NCBI GenBank assembly: GCA_020633235.1
Contig: JACKEA010000006.1
Location: 558,001 to 622,000 of the forward strand
DNA: 64,000 nt
Direction of reading: 5' to 3'
DNA from: Polyangiaceae bacterium
GTDB lineage: Bacteria > Myxococcota_A > Polyangia > Polyangiales > Polyangiaceae
Shown: positions 17,108-23,636 of the stretch, piece after piece
How positions within the stretch are numbered: the first letter of the stretch is position 1
Layout: each line of letters begins with the position of its first letter
Notes under the pieces: generated by a model
The model's database searches: none
The model's input: the letters and a program-made list of their open reading frames with translations, nothing else
What the model was told of the DNA's origin: nothing
Made by a program: the position numbers and the translations under genes

Positions 17108-18532
17108 ATGTCCAGCGTCGACGAGTCCCGGGCCACAGCCCTACGCGTGGCCAAATGGCTGGTCGACAAGGGGCGCCCGGACGAGGCCGTGACCTTGCTC
17201 AGCGCCTGGGCCGCCGCGGGTCCGAACGACAGCGCGGGCCAGGAGCTCTTGGCCGAGGCGCTGCGCGTCGACCCCAGCGCTCGGGTCGCACAGATGGCCT
17301 TCGAGCGCATGGAAGGGATGACGGGGGACCACGGCGCCCTCGACGAGGCCATCGCTCACTTCGACCTGGACGGTCTGAAGAAGCTCGAAGCCGAGATGCA
17401 CCGCCCGACGTTTCGCCGGGCGCAGATGGGCTTCAACAACAACATCAAGTTCCAGGAGCAGGTCTTCCACGTGCAAACGGAAGACTCTGGTCTGGATCAG
17501 CCGCACATCATCACGCACCTGTTCGCGGATGGTGGGCGGGTCATCAAGAGCCACAAGCGCTCCTACGAGGGAGAGGTCCAGCGCGACGACGTCGCGGAGT
17601 ACGTCCGTTCGCTGATGAAGGCGCAGCACCTCGAAATGTGCTTGTCGCTCCGGGAGGGGAAGTTCGACGCCATCATCGCGGGGCACGAGGTGGGCGGCAT
17701 GCAGCTACTCACGGAGCCTCCGAACGTCGACGCGATTCGCAAGCTCGCGAGCAAGAAGCAGCAGCGCGCCTCCGCGCCTCCGGCCAAGGTCCAGCCGCCC
17801 AAGGCGGAGCCCACGGTGAAGCCCACGCCGCCACCGGTGGCCAAGGCCCCCACCCCAGAGCCGCCCACCGCGGCGCCGGCACCGGAAGCCGGGGCGCACC
17901 ATTTCACGCTCCACGTCCTTCGCAGCCTGGCGGGCGGTCCCGAGCGTTACACCCCCACGGGAGACGACGCCATCATCGGTCGAGACGGTGCCGTGAGCTT
18001 GGAGGGAGAGCACTTCTGTCACGCCCGAGAAGCCCTGCTCCGCTTCGTGAAGGGCCGTCTGTGGCTCACGGATCTCGAGGGCGGGAACGGCGTGTTCCTG
18101 CGCATCCGCACCCCGGTGGAGCTGGAGCTCGGGGACGAGTTCGTGATTGGCGATCAGCTGGTCCGCGTCGACAAGAACCCCGTGGCGGACGACGGTCCGG
18201 ACCCCGATCCCACGTACTTCTACTCGTCCCCGAAGTGGCCTTCGTCGTTCCGCATCGTGCAGATCCTGGAAGGCGGCGCGTTGGGGGCTTGCGTGGTGGC
18301 GCGGGGCAACACCCTCCAGATCGGCTCGGCCATTGGAGATCTGGTGTTCCCGGACGATCCGCTGGTGGGCGCCCAGCACTGCGTGGTGGAGGAGCAGGCG
18401 GGCAGCGTGGTGCTCACGGATCTGAATTCCCGCACTGGCGTGTTCGTGCGTATCCGAGGCGAGCAGGAAGTGTCCCATGGGGACGAGCTGCTCGTGGGGC
18501 GCACCCGCCTGGTGGTCGACCTGAAGTCCTGA
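17108..18532 (+). CDS. Protein with two C-terminal FHA domains
   Basis: The product has 474 residues. The N-terminal 45 residues form helical hairpins (TALRVAKWLVDKGRPDEAV), TPR-like. Residues 100-220 are an unassigned domain (YEGEVQRDDVAEYVRSLMKAQH). A Pro/Ala linker of about 40 residues precedes two FHA folds, at about 265-360 (IIGRDGAVSLEGEHFCHAREALL) and 380-474 (LQIGSAIGDLVFPDDP...VVLTDLNSRTGVFVRI). FHA domains read phospho-Thr, so a Ser/Thr kinase partner is likely; one is encoded at 23637. The start could also be at 17096 or 17099. No signal peptide. A 34-bp tandem duplication covers its stop codon. Confidence 0.8.
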   Translation: MSSVDESRATALRVAKWLVDKGRPDEAVTLLSAWAAAGPNDSAGQELLAEALRVDPSARVAQMAFERMEGMTGDHGALDEAIAHFDLDGLKKLEAEMHRPTFRRAQMGFNNNIKFQEQVFHVQTEDSGLDQPHIITHLFADGGRVIKSHKRSYEGEVQRDDVAEYVRSLMKAQHLEMCLSLREGKFDAIIAGHEVGGMQLLTEPPNVDAIRKLASKKQQRASAPPAKVQPPKAEPTVKPTPPPVAKAPTPEPPTAAPAPEAGAHHFTLHVLRSLAGGPERYTPTGDDAIIGRDGAVSLEGEHFCHAREALLRFVKGRLWLTDLEGGNGVFLRIRTPVELELGDEFVIGDQLVRVDKNPVADDGPDPDPTYFYSSPKWPSSFRIVQILEGGALGACVVARGNTLQIGSAIGDLVFPDDPLVGAQHCVVEEQAGSVVLTDLNSRTGVFVRIRGEQEVSHGDELLVGRTRLVVDLKS

Positions 18533-18584
18533 GCCCGAGCTTCAGGATTGCGACCTGAAGTCCCGAGCTCGAGCTTCAGGATTG
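18517..18584 (+). repeat. 34-bp tandem duplication across a stop codon
   Basis: Copies at 18517-18550 and 18551-18584 differ at two positions. Copy 1 contains the last four sense codons and the TGA of the FHA gene; copy 2 is the same with TCCCGA in place of TCCTGA, that is, without the stop. Each copy contains CCTGAAG...CTTCAGG and can form a hairpin. Confidence 0.9.
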
Positions 18585-18603
18585 TGTTGGTCCGCCGCGG
18601 CCA
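18584..18603 (-). repeat. REP-like dispersed repeat, copy 4
   Basis: Read on the minus strand this is GGCCGCGGCGGACCAACA, the core with a changed 5' end. It directly abuts the 34-bp duplication after the FHA gene. Confidence 0.75.
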
Positions 18604-18614
18604 CACCGCGGCCC

Positions 18615-18658
18615 GAACAAAAAGAAAAAGACCGGAGCCCAATTTGGGCCCCGGTCTT
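18615..18658 (-). terminator. Rho-independent terminator of the small lipoprotein gene
   Basis: On the minus strand a stem of about 14 pairs (AAGACCGG.GCCCAA against its complement, one mismatch) is followed at once by TTTTTCTTTTTG. It starts 20 bases after the stop of the gene at 18678. This is the clearest intrinsic terminator in the window. Confidence 0.9.
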
Positions 18659-18677
18659 GTTCACGCTCGAACCGAGC

Positions 18678-18908
18678 TCACTCCGCGGGAGCGTCGCTCG
18701 GGGCTTCGGGAGCCTCGGGGGTCTCCGGAGCAGCCGGGGCCTCGGGGGCCTCGGGGGCCTCGGGCGCCGCGGTCTCGGGAGCCTCGGGGGTCGCCGCCGT
18801 CTCGGTGTCGGGAGCCTGGGCTTCCGGCATTTCGCCACCGCCGCAAGCAACGGCGAGAGCACACAGGGGGACGGTGAGAGCGAGAACGAAGATCTTACGA
18901 ATGGCCAT
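18678..18908 (-). CDS. Small lipoprotein with Ala-Pro-Glu repeats
   Basis: The 76-residue precursor has a signal and lipobox (ALAVACGGG, Cys22), leaving a 55-residue mature tail made almost only of A, P, E, T (PEAPEAPEAP). This resembles short anchored extended polypeptides of the outer membrane or periplasm. GGAGGAGG lies 12 bases before the ATG. With a strong start signal and a strong terminator it is probably a highly expressed single-gene unit. Confidence 0.85.
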   Translation of the reverse strand: MAIRKIFVLALTVPLCALAVACGGGEMPEAQAPDTETAATPEAPETAAPEAPEAPEAPAAPETPEAPEAPSDAPAE

Positions 18909-19151
18909 TTCTTAGATTCCTCCTCCGAGCCAACACAACTTCGGCGACCCGGACCACCCAAGCAGATGCCCCAGACTCGAAAACCGGCTCAACAAAAAAC
19001 TCAGATTTCCCAGGTCACGACGGAAGCTCTAGCAATTTCGGTGTGTTACAATTGAGTGCCGAAGGGCGTCGGGGGCCGGTGAAGGGCCGGCTGCCGGGGC
19101 TCGGGAGCGACTTTCTCTCGATGTGAGCCGAAACAGGGTCCCCCAGCGTCC

Positions 19152-19808
19152 ATGGAATGGATGTCCCAGAAGTCCGACGGCCGCGCGCGTCTGCGCCTAG
19201 TGGGTGGCACTGCCACCCCGCGGGCGCGCCGCCGTGCCCTGGGGCCCGCCGCGGAGCTCGAAGACGCTCAGCTCGTGGCCCTGGCCCGGGATGGCCATCG
19301 CGAGGCCTTTGAAGCCTTGTATCGCCGGCACGTCGGCTTCGCTCTCAACCTGGCAGTCCGGATCCAGGGCAACGCCACGGACGTGGAAGACGTCGTCCAC
19401 GACGCCTTCATCCGAGCCCAGCACCGCATGGCGGAGCTGCGCGACGCGGAGCTGTTTCGCTCTTGGCTCGGATCCATCGTGGTGCGTTTGGTGCGGACCC
19501 GCCTACGTCGGCGGCGGCTGATGACGGTGCTGGGCATGGGGCAGGCGGAGCCCGTGGAGCTGGACGCCATCGCTTCCGGGGAGGCGAGCCCCGAGGCCCG
19601 CGCGCAGCTCGCGCAGATTTACGCCCTGCTCCGCACACTACCTTCGGACGAGCGCATCGCCTGGACCCTGCGTCACGTCGAAAATCACCGGCTCGAGGCC
19701 GTCGCGGAGCTCACGGAGTGCTCCCTGGCGACGGCCAAGCGCCGCATCTTGCGCGCGCAGCGCTTTCTCACTGCGCATTTCGTTTCTCCGTACGCGGAGG
19801 ACACCTGA
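19152..19808 (+). CDS. RNA polymerase sigma factor, ECF-type
   Basis: The 218-residue protein has region 2 at about 37-105 (LVALARDGHREAFEALYRRH, then DVEDVVHDAFIRAQ) and region 4 at about 155-205 (LRTLPSDERIAWTLRHVENH, then ELTECSLATAKRRILRA). The spacing matches ECF sigma factors. The unusual EDVVHDAF in region 2 and an Arg-rich linker (TRLRRRRL) are noted. The ATG at 19161 could be used instead. The stop abuts the ATG of the next gene, which encodes a single-pass membrane protein: the usual sigma/anti-sigma arrangement. Confidence 0.9.
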   Translation: MEWMSQKSDGRARLRLVGGTATPRARRRALGPAAELEDAQLVALARDGHREAFEALYRRHVGFALNLAVRIQGNATDVEDVVHDAFIRAQHRMAELRDAELFRSWLGSIVVRLVRTRLRRRRLMTVLGMGQAEPVELDAIASGEASPEARAQLAQIYALLRTLPSDERIAWTLRHVENHRLEAVAELTECSLATAKRRILRAQRFLTAHFVSPYAEDT

Positions 19809-20840
19809 ATGAGCAAGCCTTCGAAACTTCCCGAGATCGATCCCACGGCCCTGCGAGAGCACGGGACCGAGGAACAGGTCGATCGCATCTGGCGCCAGCT
19901 CGAGGCCGACCTCGCAACGGAGCCGGTACGCTCGCGCACCGCTCTGTGGTGGGCACCGGCAACGGCGGTGATTCTGTTCGGCTCCGGCGTGTTCGTCGGC
20001 GCCCGCTGGGGACGCAGCGAGCCTCCGGTCGCTGCCACCACCGTTCAGGCCGAGGCACCGCGGGAAGAGCCGGCGTCGGGTCCTGAGCTTCCGTTCGCTC
20101 CGGTGCTCGATCCCCTCGCGCCGGAAGAGCCGAAGCAGAGCCAACCCCGACGCATGCCGCGACACAACGCCAGCATGCCGGAGCCGGAGGACTCGTCGTC
20201 CGCCGTGATGGAGAGCTCGCCGCCCACGGCGTCGCTGCCGCCGGCGGCAGTACAGCCGGAGTGGCAACGCCTGGCGCAGCAGGGTGAGTACCTCGCGGCG
20301 CGGCAGGCGGTGGAGCGCATCGGAGGTTTCGACGCGGCCATCGCCAACGCTTCCGCCGATCAGCTCATGATCCTGGTGGATGTTGCACGGGCCACCGGCC
20401 AGCGCGGTCGGGCAGTTCAGGCACTGCGCCGCGTCGTGGACCAATTCCCCGGAGATCCCAACGCGCCCTTGGCAGCGTGGACCCTGGGCACGATCCTGGA
20501 ACGGGCCGGAGATCGCGCGGGCGCCGCCAAGGCCTATGCCGCGTATCGAGCCTTGTCTCCCAAGGGGGACTTCGCGGAAGATGCGCTTGCACGGCAGGTG
20601 GAGGCCGCCGTGCAAGCCGGAAACCTCGAGAGTGCTCGCAAGCTCGCGCAGCAGTATGAGAAGGACTTCCCGAAAGGACGCCGCCTGCGTGACATCCGCG
20701 CGCAAGTGGCCAAGCTCGCTGGGGAAGCAGCACCCGAGACGGAAGGGGACGGCGGCGCCGCTCGCTCCGAGGACGAGACGCCGTCCACGGAGTCGGAGGA
20801 CGAAGCGCCTGCTTCTGGCGGCGCTGCTGCTGTTCCTTGA
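19809..20840 (+). CDS. Single-pass membrane TPR protein, possible anti-sigma factor
   Basis: The protein has 343 residues. Residues 1-45 are cytosolic (HGTEEQVDRIWRQLEADL), 46-65 a transmembrane helix, 70-150 a Pro/Glu-rich periplasmic linker, and about 155-310 tandem helical repeats of TPR/YbgF type (LMILVDVARATGQRGRAVQALRRVV). The tail is acidic. The layout (cytosolic stub, one helix, periplasmic TPR) and the gene's zero-gap position after a sigma factor suggest it senses an envelope signal and controls the sigma factor. No zinc anti-sigma motif is visible in the stub, so the anti-sigma role is inference from context. Confidence 0.75.
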   Translation: MSKPSKLPEIDPTALREHGTEEQVDRIWRQLEADLATEPVRSRTALWWAPATAVILFGSGVFVGARWGRSEPPVAATTVQAEAPREEPASGPELPFAPVLDPLAPEEPKQSQPRRMPRHNASMPEPEDSSSAVMESSPPTASLPPAAVQPEWQRLAQQGEYLAARQAVERIGGFDAAIANASADQLMILVDVARATGQRGRAVQALRRVVDQFPGDPNAPLAAWTLGTILERAGDRAGAAKAYAAYRALSPKGDFAEDALARQVEAAVQAGNLESARKLAQQYEKDFPKGRRLRDIRAQVAKLAGEAAPETEGDGGAARSEDETPSTESEDEAPASGGAAAVP

Positions 20841-21762
20841 GCTGACCCTCCTCGCCCTACCGGCCGAAGCCAATCCCGCCCCCCGGGCGGTGGTCGAGAT
20901 CACCCCCAAGGCGGAGCGGCAGGTGGATGCGCAGCTCACTCGCCGCCTGATCCAGCTCGAGATTTCCGACGTCGAGCTGCCTCCGCGCCCAGGGGAGCCA
21001 CGGACCGGGACGGTGTTCTTCCGGGTGCTCGCTCCGCAGCCGGATCGGCTCCACGTTGAGCTCTGGGATCGCGGCGAGTTCTACGGCGCACGCCGCGTCT
21101 CCATTACCGGCAGCGTGCAGCTCAGAGCGCGGCGCATCGCCCTGGGCGCGGCCGAGCTCGCGCGTCGCTTGCGGCAGCGACGCTTGACCGACGCGCGACA
21201 CCGCCAGGAAGAGACGCAGCGAAAGGCGGAGGAACGCGCACGCGACGCTCGGGAAAAGCGACCCGACGGCGTCGTGCTCTCCGCGGGTGCCCGCGGGGCC
21301 GTGGTCGGACCGGGAGACGCGTGGATCGCGGGACCGCGGCTGCAGGGCGCGTGGTACTACCCGGGAGGCACGCGCATGGGCTTGGGGCTATCGTCGCTGT
21401 TCGGGAAGGCGGGTTCGCCATCCCTGCGCTGGCTGGAGCTCGAGCTCGCGCCGGCCCAGTCGTTTCGCGTCGCACCCACCGCGGATCTGGCCCTGGGCGT
21501 CAGCGTGGGGGCCGCCGCGGTGCACGTCAACGGCGTGCCCAGCGTGGATGACGTCTCCGGCCAGGCGGACACCTGGTCCGCCCGGGCCGGGGCCTTCGCG
21601 CTGCTCGAGGCCAAGCTGGGCTCCGGCGTGTTCTTGAGCGCGGGTCCCGAGGCGGGGGCCGTGCTGCGCCGCATTCCCTACGTCGACGCCGAGGGCGAAC
21701 GGCAGCGCTTGGGCGGGTTGTGGCTCGGGGCCCGTGCCGCGATCGTCATCGATCCGAACTGA
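20809..21762 (+). CDS. Exported protein, start codon unclear
   Basis: The product has about 317 residues. A typical signal peptide (RLLLAALLLFLELTLLALPA, ending AEA) opens the frame, followed by a domain with FFRVLAPQPDRLHVELWDRG, an Arg-rich helix with EERARDAREKR, and a C-terminal region of beta-strands (GVFLSAGPEAGAVLRRIPY ...LGGLWLGARAAIVIDPN) like an outer-membrane barrel. No ATG, GTG or TTG lies close before the signal peptide; CTG at 20809 or 20815 is the nearest candidate. The signal peptide region overlaps the end of the TPR gene, so translation is probably coupled to it. Third gene of the sigma operon; function unknown. Confidence 0.6.
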   Translation: MLLAALLLFLELTLLALPAEANPAPRAVVEITPKAERQVDAQLTRRLIQLEISDVELPPRPGEPRTGTVFFRVLAPQPDRLHVELWDRGEFYGARRVSITGSVQLRARRIALGAAELARRLRQRRLTDARHRQEETQRKAEERARDAREKRPDGVVLSAGARGAVVGPGDAWIAGPRLQGAWYYPGGTRMGLGLSSLFGKAGSPSLRWLELELAPAQSFRVAPTADLALGVSVGAAAVHVNGVPSVDDVSGQADTWSARAGAFALLEAKLGSGVFLSAGPEAGAVLRRIPYVDAEGERQRLGGLWLGARAAIVIDPN

Positions 21763-21841
21763 TCGTCACGAGCTCGTAGGGAGTCGTCGACAATTGCAAA
21801 CCGGGCGGCGCTTCCCCGAAGCCGGTGCCAGATCTTCCATC

Positions 21842-22957
21842 ATGCGTCGCCGTCGTTGGCTCGCCGCCGCCTTCACGCTGCTCGCCCTGGTCGCGATCGC
21901 CGAACCCACGGCGGCGCGCATGTGGCGAGCGGCGACTCTGCTGGTCGCGCTGTCCGCCGCGCACACACATCAGACCGCGAACGCCGCGCCGACGCTGATC
22001 GAGGAAGTGCTCTTCGTTCCCGGACGACACGGTCCCATTCGCGCGCGGCTCTATCGCCGTGCCGACGTCCCCCGCGGCCCGGGACTGGTGGTGGCCCATG
22101 GCGTTCACTACCGGGGCATCGACGAAGCGCGCTTGGTGCCCTTCGCCCGAGAGCTCGCTCGGGCAGGGCTCACGGTGCTGACTCCGGAGCTTCGAGATCT
22201 CGCGGACTATCGCATCACCACGAGGGGCGTGGACACGATCTCGGACGCGGCGCTGTATCTGAGCGAGCGGCGCGACGCGGTAAACGGGCCCAAGGTCGGG
22301 TTGCTCGGCTTCAGCTTCGCCGGCGGGCTCTCCCTCGTGGCCCAGGAGCGTCCGGAGCTCTCCGGTCGGCTGTCCTTCGTCGCCAGCGTGGGTGGCCACC
22401 ACGATCTGTCCCGCGTGCTCGGCTTCCTCCTCGAAAATCGCATCGAGACGCCAAAGGGCACGCTGTCGAAGCGCGCGCACGAGTACGGCCTGGTGGTGCT
22501 GGTGTACGGGCAGATCGACACGCTCGTTCCCGCGGCGGACCAACAAACCCTGAAACAGGCCTTTCGCGAGTGGCTCCATGGCAATCGTGAACGGGCGCGG
22601 GCCATCGCTTCTCGGCGCACCACGCAAGAAGGTGAGCGCTTGTTCTCCTTGTTGGAGAACGGTCGTCTCGCGGAGCTCGGGCCGCGGCTGAAGCGGTACT
22701 TGAACGAGCACCAGGCCGAGCTCGCGGCGCTGTCACCCCGGGGGCGTCTGGTGAGGGCCACCATACCCGTGTACCTGCTGCACGGCAGCGGAGACGACGT
22801 GATCCCCGCCAGCGAGACGGAGTGGGCGGATCTCGAGCTCGGCGAGCGCCCACACCTCGCGCTGGTCTCGCCGTTGCTCGAGCACGTGGAGGTGAGCCAC
22901 AGCGCGGACGTCCTCGATCAGCTCGCGCTCGTGCGCTTCATGGCGGAGCTCTTGTGA
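21842..22957 (+). CDS. Exported alpha/beta-hydrolase
   Basis: The 371-residue protein has an Arg-led N-terminal hydrophobic segment (MRRRRWLAAAFTLLALVAIA) and a second one at about 25-40, so it is exported or membrane-anchored. The hydrolase core has GFSFAGG (nucleophile elbow, Ser at about residue 156), a later GSGDDVIPASE (Asp) and EHVEVSHSADV (His), the expected triad order. Activity is an unspecified esterase/lipase-like hydrolysis. Position 22530-22548 within it matches the dispersed repeat core for 19 bases (encoding PAADQQT), which looks coincidental or exapted because the protein remains intact. Confidence 0.85.
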   Translation: MRRRRWLAAAFTLLALVAIAEPTAARMWRAATLLVALSAAHTHQTANAAPTLIEEVLFVPGRHGPIRARLYRRADVPRGPGLVVAHGVHYRGIDEARLVPFARELARAGLTVLTPELRDLADYRITTRGVDTISDAALYLSERRDAVNGPKVGLLGFSFAGGLSLVAQERPELSGRLSFVASVGGHHDLSRVLGFLLENRIETPKGTLSKRAHEYGLVVLVYGQIDTLVPAADQQTLKQAFREWLHGNRERARAIASRRTTQEGERLFSLLENGRLAELGPRLKRYLNEHQAELAALSPRGRLVRATIPVYLLHGSGDDVIPASETEWADLELGERPHLALVSPLLEHVEVSHSADVLDQLALVRFMAELL

Positions 22958-22958
22958 G

Positions 22959-23540
22959 CTACTTGCAGGTGAAGTCGAAGCCGCAGTGCCCGCTGGCGCA
23001 CTCCTTGTCGCGGGCGCAGGCTTCGCCGGAGGGGAGCGGCGGCTGGCATTGATCCAGCTTCCAGTTGCAGATCCCACCCGCGCATTCGACGTCCCGCGAG
23101 CACGCGCTGCCTTGGGGACCGGGGCTCGAGCACAGGTTGGTCTTCCAGTTGCAGATCTGCGGCGCGCAATCGCCGTCGGTCCAGCACTTCTGGCCCGTGA
23201 CTCCGCCGCTTCCACCGCTGCCGCCGGTCTCGACGCCGCCGCTTCCGCCGGTTGCGACGCCGCCGCTGCCGCCGGTCGCGGCGCCGCCGCTGCCGCCGGT
23301 TTCGGTGCCGGCAGCGCCGCCGGTTGCGGCGCCGGCAGCGCCGCCGGTTTCGGCGCCGGCAGCGCCGTCGGATTCAGGCGCCGGCAGCGCCCCTTCACCC
23401 GCCGCCCCGCCCGCTTGCAGCGCGCCGGCCGCCCCACCGGCCCCGGCGCCAGCGCCATACAAGCCGTCTTCGGCGGATCCGCCGCAGGCGCTCATGATGG
23501 TCAATATGAAGAGGCTCGCCAAAGCTCGTGTCGTTCGCAT
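22959..23540 (-). CDS. Cys-rich lipoprotein with Gly linker
   Basis: The 193-residue precursor has signal and lipobox (TIMSACGGS, Cys19). The linker of about 95 residues consists of GGAAGxETGGSGG repeats. The C-terminal 80 residues carry three Cys-rich units of the C-x5-C-x4-C-x6-C kind (CWTDGDCAPQICNWKTNLC, CSRDVECAGGICNWKLDQC, CARDKECASGHCGFDFTC), like Dickkopf/N-type Cys modules found in many myxobacterial lipoproteins. The stop lies one base from the stop of the convergent hydrolase gene. Confidence 0.85.
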   Translation of the reverse strand: MRTTRALASLFILTIMSACGGSAEDGLYGAGAGAGGAAGALQAGGAAGEGALPAPESDGAAGAETGGAAGAATGGAAGTETGGSGGAATGGSGGVATGGSGGVETGGSGGSGGVTGQKCWTDGDCAPQICNWKTNLCSSPGPQGSACSRDVECAGGICNWKLDQCQPPLPSGEACARDKECASGHCGFDFTCK

Positions 23541-23636
23541 CACGAGGGGGAGTGCGGCGTGGCGCTGACTTTGATCACGAAATCGACTCCACGTTGACGG
23601 CACGGAGCGCCGGGCCGCACCATGAGGTAGTTCGGC

